A stretch of DNA of 64,000 nucleotides from Ideonella sp. (lineage in GTDB: Bacteria; Pseudomonadota; Gammaproteobacteria; Burkholderiales; Burkholderiaceae_C), in the NCBI GenBank assembly GCA_015075165.1, contig JABTUY010000005.1:310001-374000 (forward strand), in the 5' to 3' direction. Positions within the stretch are counted from its first letter, which is position 1; the number at the start of each line of letters is the position of its first letter. Below the pieces are notes generated by a model, which worked only from the letters and a program-made list of their open reading frames with translations, did no database searches and was not told the origin of the DNA. Below are positions 1 through 8,341 of this stretch, one piece after another. Both the position numbers and the translations under genes were made by a program.

Positions 1-460
1 CGCGCGGCGTCAGCGCCAGCGGCGCGTGCTGCAGCGTGAACTGCTTGGAGCCGGCGTCGTAGGCGAGCGCGCCGCAGGTGAAGCGCGGATGATCACCGCC
101 GCGCGAGCGGCGCACCAGCGCAACCAGCCGCGCCTCGAGCTCGGCGAGCTGAAACGGCTTGGCCAGAAAATCGTCGGCGCCTTCGTGCAGGCTGCCCACG
201 CGCTCGATCAGCGAATCGCGCGCGGTGAGAATCAGCACCGGCAGCCGCTGGTCGGCGGCGCGCAGCTGCGCCAGCACCTCGCGGCCGCCGCGGCCGGGCA
301 GGCCGAGGTCGAGGATCAGCGCGTCGTAGCGGGTGGCCTGCACGCTGGGCAGCACCATGCGGCCGTCGTCGACCCAGTCGAGCTGGATCGCGCTCTGCGC
401 GAGCGCCTTCACCAGCCAGGCGGCGAGCTGGTGTTCGTCTTCGGCGAGCAGGACGCGCAT
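1..460 (-). CDS. OmpR-family response regulator, 5' part (cut by window edge)
   Basis: This is the N-terminal part of a two-component response regulator; the gene runs off the left edge, so about 153 codons are present. The receiver domain is complete: acidic pair E8/D9, phospho-acceptor D51 in LILDLGLPG, T79 in LILTAR and K101 in FLAKPF. The start of the winged-helix output domain follows, ending in the LTPR stretch typical of OmpR/QseB/TctD members. The ATG at 460 begins MRVLLAEDE, the canonical start. A partner histidine kinase would be expected downstream, outside the window. The target is unknown. A direct-repeat operator of the type these regulators bind lies before htrA at 8249-8276, but the link is only inference. 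Confidence 0.9.
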   Translation of the reverse strand, partial: MRVLLAEDEHQLAAWLVKALAQSAIQLDWVDDGRMVLPSVQATRYDALILDLGLPGRGGREVLAQLRAADQRLPVLILTARDSLIERVGSLHEGADDFLAKPFQLAELEARLVALVRRSRGGDHPRFTCGALAYDAGSKQFTLQHAPLALTPR

Positions 461-645
461 CGGTTCGGCTGTGGCACGGATCCGCCGATTCTGCGTGCTG
501 CGCGGAGGCAGCGCCAGGCGATCAGGGCGTCGCCAGCCAGGCGCGCCGGCGGCGGATACTTAGCGCTGTTCAGCCGCTTCTCTACGAAACCGATGACTGA
601 ACGACGGCTCTTCCTCAAAGGGGTGCCTCGTCGAAGCATTGCATT

Positions 646-655
646 TGTGTACACA
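646..655. promoter_or_regulatory. Palindromic operator candidate for the Phd-type antitoxin
   Basis: TGTGTACACA is a perfect 10-bp palindrome 47 bp before the antitoxin ATG. It contains TGTACA, the core I recall for YefM and related Phd-family operators. Toxin-antitoxin operons of this family are normally autorepressed by the antitoxin or the complex, so position and sequence fit. No second copy was seen nearby. Confidence 0.55.
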
Positions 656-702
656 GCGAGACACAATGACGCTTGCCGCTAATCCACACACCTGCTGCCG
701 TC

Positions 703-975
703 ATGGAAACCACCAAGGTCGGTATCCGCGAGTTCCGCTCAGGCTTGGCCGACTACATTGCTTCGGACAGACCAGTGGCCGTTACGCGCCACGGCCAGAC
801 TGTGGGCATCTTCATTCCGACGCCGGGGCCGTCTCAGGCCGATCTGCTGGCGCTGGCGCAGGCCAGTGTCAAGCTGAGGGCGGTGATGCCGCTCGGCGAG
901 GATGAAGTCGATGCTCTCGTCAAGGATTTCAAGGTCGCACGCAAGGCCGCAGCGCGGCAGCGCAAGCGACGCTGA
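703..975 (+). CDS. Phd/YefM-family antitoxin
   Basis: A 90-residue protein with the typical N-terminus of Phd/YefM antitoxins: TTKVGIREFRSGLADYI, then PVAVTRHGQTVGIFIP, the strand-helix DNA-binding fold of the family. The C-terminal third is charged and ends in a basic tail (AARQRKRR); in this family the C-terminus binds and neutralises the toxin. The ATG at 703 is chosen over a TTG at 673 because homology begins there; no strong ribosome site is visible. The PIN-domain toxin gene starts three bases after the stop, so the two form an operon. The palindrome at 646-655 is the likely autoregulatory operator. Confidence 0.85.
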   Translation: METTKVGIREFRSGLADYIASDRPVAVTRHGQTVGIFIPTPGPSQADLLALAQASVKLRAVMPLGEDEVDALVKDFKVARKAAARQRKRR

Positions 976-978
976 GCG

Positions 979-1428
979 GTGGCTCCCCGTGCGATCGTTC
1001 TCGACGCCGACATCCTGGTGTGCGCCGTCCTCGGCAGCCGGGTGACTCAGCTGCTCGCCGACAACGCCACCGGCGTGTCGTTCCTGGCGCCCGACATTGC
1101 CTTCGACGAGGTGCGCCAGCACCTGCCGGCGATCCTTGCCAAGCGGGGGCAGTCGGCCGAAGCGGTCGAGGCGGTGTTGAGCAAACTGCAAGCTCTCGAA
1201 CGCCTCGTCGTCCAGGTTCCCGCCGAGTCGTACCTGCCGCTGAAGGATCGAGCCGTGGCACGCATCGGCGCCCGTGATCCCGACGACTGGCCGGTGCTCG
1301 CATGCGCGCTTGCGGTCGACTGCCCGATCTGGACCGAGGACTCGGACTTCTTCGGCGCTGGCGTCGCGACGTGGACGACCGCCAACATCGAGCTGTTCCT
1401 CGCCGAGGCTGATCGAGGTCATGAATGA
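979..1428 (+). CDS. PIN-domain ribonuclease toxin
   Basis: A 149-residue PIN-domain protein, the partner of the preceding Phd-type antitoxin. PIN toxins are Mg2+-dependent RNases that cleave tRNA or mRNA. Candidate metal-binding acids are D9 and D11 (LDADIL), E44, the cluster D100/D102/D103 (ARDPDDWP) and D121/D123 (WTEDSDF). The length is slightly above the usual 130-140. It starts with GTG three bases after the antitoxin stop, which suggests coupled translation. The pairing of a Phd-type antitoxin with a PIN toxin rather than Doc or YoeB is common. All catalytic acids seem present, so I expect it to be active. Confidence 0.85.
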   Translation: MAPRAIVLDADILVCAVLGSRVTQLLADNATGVSFLAPDIAFDEVRQHLPAILAKRGQSAEAVEAVLSKLQALERLVVQVPAESYLPLKDRAVARIGARDPDDWPVLACALAVDCPIWTEDSDFFGAGVATWTTANIELFLAEADRGHE

Positions 1429-1467
1429 CGACCTGGGCAACTCGCCCACGACTGGCTGACAAGCCCG

Positions 1468-2910
1468 ATGACTGGACCTCTGAGCGTTCCCCCCGCCGCC
1501 GATGCGACGACCGCAGCGCGCAACCCCCGCTCGCTGTGGCGCGAACTCGCCGACGCGATCCGCGGCACGAATGCGGACTACACCAAGATCCCGCTGCGGC
1601 GCGCGGTGCTGCTGCTGGCGGTGCCGATGGTGCTCGAGCTCCTGCTCGAGTCGACCTTCGCGGTCGTCGACATCTGGTTCGTCGCCAAGCTCGGCCCTTC
1701 GGCGGTGGCGACGGTCGGGCTGACCGAGACGTTTCTGTTCCTGCTGTACTCGATCGGCATCGGCCTGGCGATGGCGGTGACCGCGGTGGTCGCGCGCCGG
1801 GTCGGCGAGGGCGATCGCGAGGCCGCTGCGGTCAGCGCGGCGCAGGCGATCTGGATCGCGGTGCTGGCGTCGTTGCCGTTCGCCGTGGTCGGCATCGTCT
1901 GGGCGCGCGAGCTGCTGCAGCTGATGGGCGCCGACGCGTGGACGCTGACGCACGGCGTGCGCTACCTGCAGTGGATGCTGGGCGGCAACGTCGTGATCAT
2001 GCTGCTGTTCGTCTGCAACGCGATCTTCCGCGGTGCCGGCGACGCGGCGGTGGCGATGCGCGTGCTGTGGCTGGCCAACGCGTTGAACATCGTGCTCGAC
2101 CCGATCCTGATCTTCGGCTTCGGGCCGATCCCGGCGTATGGCGTCGAGGGCGCGGCGATCGCCACCGTGATCGGCCGCGGCGCCGGCGTGGCGATGCAGC
2201 TGTGGGTGCTGCTGCGCGGCAGCCGGCACATCCGCGTGCGCACGGCGCAGCTCGCGCTCGAGGCGGCCACGCTGTGGAACATCGTGCGCACTTCGCTCGG
2301 CGGCATCGGCCAGATGATCGTCGCGATGACGGCGTGGATCTTCCTGATGCGCATCCTGGCCGCGATCGGCAGCGAGGCGGTGGCCGGCGCGACGATCGCG
2401 ATCCGGCTGATGATGTTCACGCTGATGCCGGCCTGGGGCATGTCGAACGCCGCGGCCACGCTGGTGGGCCAGAACCTCGGCGCCGGCGAGCCTGGCCGCG
2501 CCGAGGCCGCGGTGTGGCACATCGGCTGGATGAACATGGTGTTCACCGTCGCGGTGTCGGTGCTGTTCTTCGTGATGCCGCGTGAGCTGATCGGCCTCTT
2601 CACCCACGAGCCGGCGGTGGTCGCCATCGGCGCCGAGTGGCTGCGCATCCTGTCGTACTCGTACTTCGTCTACGGCTGGTGGATGGTGTCGGTGCAGGCC
2701 TTCAACGGCGCCGGCGACACCGTGACGCCGACCAAGATCAACCTGGTGTTCTTCTGGTTGATCCAGATCCCGCTGGCGTGGCTGCTCGCGCTGCAGCTCG
2801 AGCTGCGCGCCACCGGCGTGTTCTGGGCGGTGTTCGTCTCCGAGACCTCGGTCGGCCTGTTCACGCTGTGGCTGTTCACGCGCGGGGGGTGGAAGACGGC
2901 GCGGGTGTGA
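1468..2910 (+). CDS. MATE-family multidrug/toxin efflux transporter
   Basis: A 480-residue integral membrane protein of the MATE family (NorM/DinF type), expected to have 12 transmembrane helices and to export cationic compounds using Na+ or H+ gradients. Family features include PLRRAVLLLAVPMVLELLLE at the first helix, FVAKLGPSAVATVGL in the loop after helix 1, and GQNLGAGEPGRAE in the second half. The internal two-fold repeat is visible. A cytosolic tail of about 45 residues precedes helix 1. It lies 39 bp after the PIN toxin and is convergent with the chromate operon; no functional link to either is evident. The substrate is unknown. Confidence 0.9.
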   Translation: MTGPLSVPPAADATTAARNPRSLWRELADAIRGTNADYTKIPLRRAVLLLAVPMVLELLLESTFAVVDIWFVAKLGPSAVATVGLTETFLFLLYSIGIGLAMAVTAVVARRVGEGDREAAAVSAAQAIWIAVLASLPFAVVGIVWARELLQLMGADAWTLTHGVRYLQWMLGGNVVIMLLFVCNAIFRGAGDAAVAMRVLWLANALNIVLDPILIFGFGPIPAYGVEGAAIATVIGRGAGVAMQLWVLLRGSRHIRVRTAQLALEAATLWNIVRTSLGGIGQMIVAMTAWIFLMRILAAIGSEAVAGATIAIRLMMFTLMPAWGMSNAAATLVGQNLGAGEPGRAEAAVWHIGWMNMVFTVAVSVLFFVMPRELIGLFTHEPAVVAIGAEWLRILSYSYFVYGWWMVSVQAFNGAGDTVTPTKINLVFFWLIQIPLAWLLALQLELRATGVFWAVFVSETSVGLFTLWLFTRGGWKTARV

Positions 2911-2953
2911 GGTGGCAGGCAGCAGCGCCGACAGCGTTCTCGTGGCTCGCGGT

Positions 2954-3997
2954 TCATGACCGCGCTGCGGCCAGGCGTGCCTGAACCGCCGCCACCAGCG
3001 GCGCGATCGACGACGGCGGAAACGGCGACACGCTGCTGACGTTGATCTCGCACAGCACGAACCGGTCGGCGCCGTCTTCGCCGCGCTCGCCGAACATGAA
3101 ATCGCAGTCCCACAGCAGTGGCAGCTGTTCGCGCGGCAGCCTCACGCGTTCGCGCAGCCGCGCGACCCACTGCGCTTCGAGCAGCTGCTTCAAGCGTTGG
3201 AACGGCGCCAGATCCGGGCCGTGGTACAGGCGCGGCCCCGGCTGTGGCGCCGGCTGGCCGGGCTCGCCGGGGTGGAGCGCGTTGACCGCCTGGTGCCCGA
3301 AGCCGGCGACGCGGTCTTCGACCAGGTAGGCGCGCACCATGCCCTCGGGCAGCCTCGGCTGCCAGGCCTGGTCGATCATGTGGCCGCCGTTCGCGGCTTC
3401 GAAGTACGGCGCCATGCGCTGCAGCAGCGATGGCAGGTCGAGCAGCTCTTCTTCGCTGCCGCGCTGCGCGTGGCGCACGCGCAAGCGCAACGGCCGTGCG
3501 GTGGAGTCGGTCAGCTCGATGCGCCAGACGCCGATGCCGCTGTGCCCGCGATGCTGCTTCAGCACGCGCGCGCCGGCGCGCAACCGCTGCGGCAACTCGG
3601 CTTCGAGCTGGTTCACGCTGTCGATGCGATGCACGTCGCTGCCGAACGGCAGGTCGCGCGTGTCGACCAGCACGTCTTTCGTGCCGAGCTTCAGGATCGC
3701 GTCGGGATGCGCGCTGACGCACACGCCGGAGTCGGCCACCGCGCGCAGCATCGCATCGAGCCGATCGCGCCGGCGTCCGACCTCGATCGGGTTGCACCAG
3801 ACCAGCACGACGTCGACCGCGCGCAACTGGGCCTCGACCTCGTCGGCGAAGTCGTCGTGGTAGACCGCAGGCTCGGCGGCGATGCCGGCGGCCGCGAAAG
3901 CCTCGAACAACGCGGCAAAGCGGCTGGCGGCCGGGTCGGCGAGCCGACGCGCGGCACGATCGCCCGGGTACAGCAGTGCGACTCGCGCCTGGGTCAT
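2954..3997 (-). CDS. Cj0069-family ATP-grasp-like protein
   Basis: A 347-residue cytosolic protein that I recognise as the Cj0069 family, related to ATP-grasp ligases. Family-like stretches are VLVWCNPIEVGRRRDRLD, VSAHPDAILKLGTKDVL, the glycine-rich loop HRGHSGIGVWRIEL and CDFMFGERGEDGADRFVLCEI, where acidic residues near the C-terminus would bind Mg-ATP. No substrate is established for the family as far as I know. Its start overlaps the rhodanese stop by four bases (ATGA), so the two are translationally coupled. It is the last gene of the chrB-chrA-rhodanese operon, which hints at a role in chromate or thiol stress; that is inference. Confidence 0.75.
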   Translation of the reverse strand: MTQARVALLYPGDRAARRLADPAASRFAALFEAFAAAGIAAEPAVYHDDFADEVEAQLRAVDVVLVWCNPIEVGRRRDRLDAMLRAVADSGVCVSAHPDAILKLGTKDVLVDTRDLPFGSDVHRIDSVNQLEAELPQRLRAGARVLKQHRGHSGIGVWRIELTDSTARPLRLRVRHAQRGSEEELLDLPSLLQRMAPYFEAANGGHMIDQAWQPRLPEGMVRAYLVEDRVAGFGHQAVNALHPGEPGQPAPQPGPRLYHGPDLAPFQRLKQLLEAQWVARLRERVRLPREQLPLLWDCDFMFGERGEDGADRFVLCEINVSSVSPFPPSSIAPLVAAVQARLAAARS

Positions 3998-4338
3998 GGC
4001 ATCGATCCTTTCGAAGGCGCGACCGGCCGGACCTCTCGGCCGCTGTTGCGCCACGCGTCGATGCCGCCCGCGAGGTGCCGTGCATCGACACCGAGCGCGC
4101 GCAGCGCGGCCGTCAGCCCCTGGCTGATCTCGTGGCCGTACGCGCAGTAGACGACGGCCGGCCGATCCTTCGGCACCGCGTCCTTCCATTCGAGCCACAG
4201 GGCGGGATCGCGCCAGTGGCCGCCCGCAATCTCGTCGCCGTCTTCGGCGCGCTTGGCGGCGCGCCGCACGTCGAGCAGCGTGAAGGCGAAGCCGCCGCGT
4301 TGCCACAGCGCCAGCTCGGGAACGGTCAGGGAGCTCAT
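3994..4338 (-). CDS. chrE: Rhodanese-like sulfurtransferase, ChrE-like
   Basis: A 114-residue single-domain rhodanese. The catalytic cysteine is C65 in the six-residue active loop CAYGHEI, preceded by PAVVYC as in the family; LLDVRRAAKRAEDGDEIAGG is the N-terminal rhodanese signature. Such enzymes carry sulfane sulfur as a cysteine persulfide. It lies 39 bp after chrA on the same strand. ChrE of the Cupriavidus metallidurans chromate cluster is a rhodanese-type protein, so the symbol is offered by context and family. A role in repairing thiol damage after chromate reduction is plausible but not shown here. Confidence 0.75.
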   Translation of the reverse strand: MSSLTVPELALWQRGGFAFTLLDVRRAAKRAEDGDEIAGGHWRDPALWLEWKDAVPKDRPAVVYCAYGHEISQGLTAALRALGVDARHLAGGIDAWRNSGREVRPVAPSKGSMP

Positions 4339-4377
4339 CGGATACCTCTCTTCTCGGGCGCAGCCCGCGGCGACGCA

Positions 4378-5568
4378 TCAGCTCGCAACCATCAGCGGAT
4401 GCACCACCAGCCCGATGATCGCGGCCGCGAGCACGATCAGCGGCTCTGGAATCTTCCTGAAGCGCCACAGCACGACGACGGTGACCACCGCCAGCGTGGC
4501 GGTCACCCCATCGGTGATCGAGCGTTGGCCGATCACCAGCACGGCGCCGGCGATGGCGCCGATGGCCGCCGCGGTGACGCCATCGACGAACGCGACGATC
4601 GCCGGCCGCTTGCCGTACTTCTTGAAGTACGGCGCCGGGATCACGGTGAGCAGGTAGCACGGCAGGAACGTGGCCAGCGCCGCGACCACCGCACCCCAGA
4701 ACCCCGAGACCAGGTAGCCGATGAAGCCGGTGGTGATGACCACCGGGCCCGGCGTGATCATCGCCACCGCGACCGCATCGACGAACTGCCGGTCGGTGAG
4801 CCAGCCGTACTCCTTGACGACGCCCCCATACAGGAACGGCACGATCGCCAGGCCGCTGCCGAACACGAAGCTGCCGGCGTACGCGAAGTACGCGCCGATC
4901 TGCCCCAGGCGCTGCCAGTCGGCGTTGGCCAGCCCGAACCACGCCGCGATCGGCGCGGCGAACGCGTGCAAGCCTTGCCGTCGCAGCCAGGCCGGCGGTG
5001 CGCGCTGCAGCCACACCACCACGCCAGCGCCGATGAACAGCCACACCACCTCCGACTGCGTGGCCACGGTCACGGCGGCACTGGTGGCGAAGATCGCCCA
5101 CAGCAGCTTGTCGCGGCCGATGTTCTTCGTCGTCAGCTTGTAGGCGCTCACCGCGATGATGCCGATCACCGCCGCGCCGACGCCGTAGAACACCGCCTGC
5201 ATCCAGCCGATGCCGCCGTACGCCCCGTACAACGCGCCCAGCGCGACCACCATGAAGAACGACGGCAGCACGAACGCCAGGCCCACCAGCGTGGCGCCAG
5301 GCAGGCGGTGGTGCACGTAGCCGAGGTAGATCGCCAGCTGCGCGGCCAATGGGCCGGGCATCAGCTGCGCGATGGCCATGCCCTCCTTGTAGTCGCCCTC
5401 GGCGATCCAGCGGCGCTGCTCGACCAGGTCGCGGTACATGTACCCGACCAGCGCCACCGGCCCACCGAAGCCCCAGGTGCCGAGGCCCAGCATGTAGCGG
5501 ACGAGCTGCCACAACGAGTAGCGCGCCGTCGCGGGTCGGCCGCCGTCGTCGACGCTGGCATCGTGCAT
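4378..5568 (-). CDS. chrA: Chromate transporter ChrA
   Basis: A 396-residue inner-membrane protein with two CHR domains, the long-chain ChrA form that exports chromate from the cytosol. The N-terminal half carries TWGFGGPVALVGYM and MPGPLAAQLAIYLGY; the C-terminal half repeats the pattern with FVFGSGLAIVPFLYGG and ITPGPVVITTGFIGY. About ten hydrophobic segments can be seen. The ATG at 5568 shares one base with the chrB stop (TGATG), so translation is coupled. The operon order chrB-chrA matches known chromate resistance clusters, which supports chromate rather than sulfate as the substrate. Confidence 0.93.
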   Translation of the reverse strand: MHDASVDDGGRPATARYSLWQLVRYMLGLGTWGFGGPVALVGYMYRDLVEQRRWIAEGDYKEGMAIAQLMPGPLAAQLAIYLGYVHHRLPGATLVGLAFVLPSFFMVVALGALYGAYGGIGWMQAVFYGVGAAVIGIIAVSAYKLTTKNIGRDKLLWAIFATSAAVTVATQSEVVWLFIGAGVVVWLQRAPPAWLRRQGLHAFAAPIAAWFGLANADWQRLGQIGAYFAYAGSFVFGSGLAIVPFLYGGVVKEYGWLTDRQFVDAVAVAMITPGPVVITTGFIGYLVSGFWGAVVAALATFLPCYLLTVIPAPYFKKYGKRPAIVAFVDGVTAAAIGAIAGAVLVIGQRSITDGVTATLAVVTVVVLWRFRKIPEPLIVLAAAIIGLVVHPLMVAS

Positions 5569-6551
5569 CACGGGCCTGAGCTGCGGGCACGCGCCGCGGC
5601 GCGCTCGAAGTGCGCGTACAGCGAGTCGAGCACCGGGGTCATCTCGGCGAGCAACGCGTCGTCGTCGGGCAGGCGCTCGCGCGCGCCGGCCAGGATGGCC
5701 TCGAAGCCGCCGGCCTCGGGCACGGGCTCGCCGCCGACGTCGAGCTGGTGAACCAGCGCGGCCAGGCGCTGCAGGCCGGCGTCGCCATCGAGGCCGAAGC
5801 TCGACAGCAGGGTCTCGAACGTCACGCGGTCGCCCACGTGCGTGAACGCGGCGCCGTCGAAATCGAAGCCGAGGGCCTTCTTCGGGCAATCCGACGGCGC
5901 CGCGAGCCAGCGGAAGGTTGCCTTCCGGTCGATGAAGCGGCGGATCAACCACGCACTGGCCACGCGGTCGACCCACAGCCGGCGGCGAGTGGCCCAGAGG
6001 CGGCCCTGGTACTGGCGCGCGTCGAGGCGCGGCACTGCGCCTTGGGTCTCGTGCGGCTCGCCAGGCGACAGCACACTGTCGATGCGGCGGTTCAGGTCGC
6101 CCCATCGAACCTCGGCATCGACGCTCGCCTCCGACGGAAAGAAGTCGATCGTACGAAGCGCCTCGTACTCGCGCTGCAGCCGGCGTTGCAGGCGCGCCAG
6201 CTCGGGCAGCGCGAGCGAGGCCAGCGTGCGGTTGGCCTGCTGCCAGCTCTTGGCCAGCGCTGCGTAGTCTTCGGCGCGATCGAACAGGCTCTGGAACGCC
6301 AGCGCTTCGTCTTCCGAGCGCGGCTGCACGGCCATGACCCACGCGCTGCCGCCTTCGGCTTCGCACTCCGCGGCCAGGCGCTGCAGGGCTTCGTCGCGGT
6401 CAGCGCCCGCCGGCAGCAGGTAGGCGCCGTCGCGCAGCGCGGCGCAGCCGCGCGCCTTCAGCGCGCGCCAGATGCGCATGCGCGCGGTCGCGCCTTGCGT
6501 CGGCAACGTCACGACCAGCAGCAGCCAGGCGGCTTCGGCTTCGAGATCCAT
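5568..6551 (-). CDS. chrB: Chromate-responsive regulator/resistance protein ChrB
   Basis: A 327-residue protein with both ChrB domains. The N-terminal domain begins WLLLVVTLPTQGATARMRIW and includes LRDGAYLLPAG; the C-terminal domain has LWVDRVASAWLIRRFIDRKA, the signature of ChrB C-termini. ChrB is known as a chromate-sensing regulator of chr operons. The ATG at 6551 (MDLEAEA) is preferred because the upstream ATG at 6563 falls inside a perfect palindrome (6561-6576) that looks like the operator. A -35-like TTGTCG and -10-like TATGCT with 17-bp spacing straddle that palindrome and would put the transcript start almost at the ATG. It overlaps chrA by one base. Confidence 0.9.
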   Translation of the reverse strand: MDLEAEAAWLLLVVTLPTQGATARMRIWRALKARGCAALRDGAYLLPAGADRDEALQRLAAECEAEGGSAWVMAVQPRSEDEALAFQSLFDRAEDYAALAKSWQQANRTLASLALPELARLQRRLQREYEALRTIDFFPSEASVDAEVRWGDLNRRIDSVLSPGEPHETQGAVPRLDARQYQGRLWATRRRLWVDRVASAWLIRRFIDRKATFRWLAAPSDCPKKALGFDFDGAAFTHVGDRVTFETLLSSFGLDGDAGLQRLAALVHQLDVGGEPVPEAGGFEAILAGARERLPDDDALLAEMTPVLDSLYAHFERAAARARSSGP

Positions 6552-6560
6552 GTAGCGAAG

Positions 6561-6576
6561 CATACATCGATGTATG
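6561..6576. promoter_or_regulatory. Perfect 16-bp palindrome, candidate ChrB operator
   Basis: CATACATCGATGTATG is a perfect palindrome ending ten bases before the chrB ATG. On the minus strand it is flanked by TTGTCG and overlaps TATGCT, a promoter-like pair with 17-bp spacing, so a bound regulator would block RNA polymerase. Autorepression by ChrB relieved by chromate is the simplest reading. The palindrome is seen; the binding protein is inferred. Confidence 0.6.
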
Positions 6577-6684
6577 AATCGCGACAAGATTGTCGAAGCC
6601 GCACACGATCGTCCTGCGATCGAAGCGTCGGCCGGGCGTCGGCGCACGCGGCACCGAAGCCCGGCCGTGGCGACGCCGCCGGCG

Positions 6685-8175
6685 TCAGCCGATGTCCACC
6701 GGCACGAAGATGCGCTGGCCGTCGCGGTCGATCAGCAGCGCCACGTGCTTGGGCTTGTGCTTCAGCACGTCGCGGATCTGGTCGGCGTTGCTCACCGGCT
6801 TGCCGTTGAGTGACAGCAGCACGTCACCGGGCCGGATGCCGGCCTGCGCAGCCGCGCCGCCGGTGCGCTCCACCAGCAGGCCGTGGTCGATGCCGGCGCG
6901 GCGCATCTCGTCGCGCTGGAGCGGGCGCACGGTCAGGCCCAGCGTGCCCGGCTCTGCCTTGGCCACCGGCGAGCCCGACGCGGCCTCGGCCTTGCCCAAG
7001 GTCACCTTGACCTCGCGCTGGGCCTTGTCGCGCCACACGGTCAGCGTCAGGCGGTCGCCCGGCGCGGCCATGCCGACCTTCTGCGACACATCGCCGGCGG
7101 TCTGCACCGGCTCGCCGTCGATCGCGGTGATCACGTCGCCCGGCTTGAGTTCCGCCTTGGCGGCTGCACTGTTCGGCGCAATCGTCGATACCAGCGCGCC
7201 GTCGGGCGCGCCGAGGCCGAACGATTCGGCCAGCGGTGCCGACAGATCCTGCAGCACGACGCCCAGCCGTGCATGGTCGACGTGGCCGTGCGCGACGATC
7301 TGATCCTTCACGCGCATCGCGACGTCGATCGGGATCGCGAACGCCAGGCCCTGGAAGCCGCCGCTTTGCGAGTAGATCTCGGCGTTGATGCCGATCACGC
7401 GTCCGGTGGCGTCGAACAGCGGCCCGCCGGAGTTGCCGGGGTTCACCGCGGCGTCGGTCTGGATGAACGGCACCACGCTGTCGCCCGGCAGCGAGCGGCC
7501 CTTGGCGCTGACGATGCCCTGCGTCGCGGTCTCCTCGAAGCCGTACGGCGCGCCGATCGCCAGCACCCAGTCGCCCACCTGCACGGCCTTGGGGTCGCCC
7601 AGTGCCACGGTGGGCAGGTTCTTGGCGTCGATCTTCAGCACCGCGATGTCGGTGGCGGTGTCGCTGCCGAGCACCTTGGCGCTGAACTCGCGGCGGTCGC
7701 TCAGCTTCACCGTCACCTGCTTGGCATCGCGCACCACGTGCGCATTGGTCAGGATCGTGCCGTCGGCGCTGACGATGAAGCCCGAACCCTGGCCGCGGAA
7801 CGGCACGCGGCCGTGCGGCTGCATCGGAAAGCCGGGCAGGCCGCGGAAGAAACGGAAGAACGGGTCGTCGTCGATCGACGGGCCGTTGTCGTCGTCATCG
7901 TCGGCGTTGCCGACCTGGCGCATGCCCGAGACCGTGACGCCGACCACCGCCGGGCCGTAGGCCTTGACGATGGCGCGGTAGTTCGGCAGCGCGGCGGCGG
8001 GCAGCGTGTCGATGCGTGCCGGCGCTGCGGTGGGGGTCGCGGCGGCGGTGCTGGTGCTGGCGGCGGTGTCCTTGTGCGCCCACGGCAGCGTGAACGCGTC
8101 GGCGCTGCCGGCGGTGAAACCGGCGAGCCCGGCCACGACGAGCAGGCTGGCCATGGCGATCGAAGTGCGCTTCAT
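6685..8175 (-). CDS. Periplasmic serine protease/chaperone, HtrA/DegP/MucD type
   Basis: A 496-residue HtrA-family protease that degrades misfolded envelope proteins. It has a signal peptide (MKRTSIAMASLLVVAGLAGF to about residue 27), a trypsin-like domain with catalytic H146 (LTNAHVV), D176 (TATDIAVLKI) and S249 (PGNSGGPL), then two PDZ domains (about 300-390 and 410-495). Before the protease domain lies an acidic loop (NADDDDDNGPSIDDDP) like the LA loop of DegP/MucD. A good ribosome site (AAAGGAACCC) precedes the ATG. Hexamer direct repeats at 8249-8276 suggest control by an OmpR-type regulator. It is transcribed toward chrB with a 133-bp gap and is probably a separate unit. Confidence 0.93.
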   Translation of the reverse strand: MKRTSIAMASLLVVAGLAGFTAGSADAFTLPWAHKDTAASTSTAAATPTAAPARIDTLPAAALPNYRAIVKAYGPAVVGVTVSGMRQVGNADDDDDNGPSIDDDPFFRFFRGLPGFPMQPHGRVPFRGQGSGFIVSADGTILTNAHVVRDAKQVTVKLSDRREFSAKVLGSDTATDIAVLKIDAKNLPTVALGDPKAVQVGDWVLAIGAPYGFEETATQGIVSAKGRSLPGDSVVPFIQTDAAVNPGNSGGPLFDATGRVIGINAEIYSQSGGFQGLAFAIPIDVAMRVKDQIVAHGHVDHARLGVVLQDLSAPLAESFGLGAPDGALVSTIAPNSAAAKAELKPGDVITAIDGEPVQTAGDVSQKVGMAAPGDRLTLTVWRDKAQREVKVTLGKAEAASGSPVAKAEPGTLGLTVRPLQRDEMRRAGIDHGLLVERTGGAAAQAGIRPGDVLLSLNGKPVSNADQIRDVLKHKPKHVALLIDRDGQRIFVPVDIG

Positions 8176-8248
8176 GGTGGGTTCCTTTCGAGTGCGGGCC
8201 CGGCGGGCCTTTCAGGTGGGCACTCTAGGAACTGGGGGTGAGCCCTGC

Positions 8249-8276
8249 GTGAAGCGAAGATGAGGCCGAGGTTAAG
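8249..8276. promoter_or_regulatory. Three hexamer direct repeats at 11-bp period, candidate response-regulator operator before htrA
   Basis: Reading the plus strand, GTGAAG, ATGAGG and GTTAAG start at 8249, 8260 and 8271, each separated by five bases. On the htrA strand this is CTTAAC-N5-CCTCAT-N5-CTTCAC, close to the PmrA/QseB-type pattern YTTAAK-N5-YTTAAK. The site is 74-101 bp before the htrA ATG. One half-site is a good match and two are degenerate. OmpR-family dimers bind such head-to-tail repeats. Confidence 0.45.
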
Positions 8277-8341
8277 GCGCTGCGGGGACCGCGCCGCTGT
8301 GGCGCGCAAGGCGCGTACCGCGGCCCCAGCGCCCGCGCTCG

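Noticed and set aside
739-2607. 622-codon open frame on the minus strand across the toxin-antitoxin and MATE genes
   Set aside because: Antisense shadow of high-GC coding DNA; His/Arg/Asp-rich composition without any family feature.
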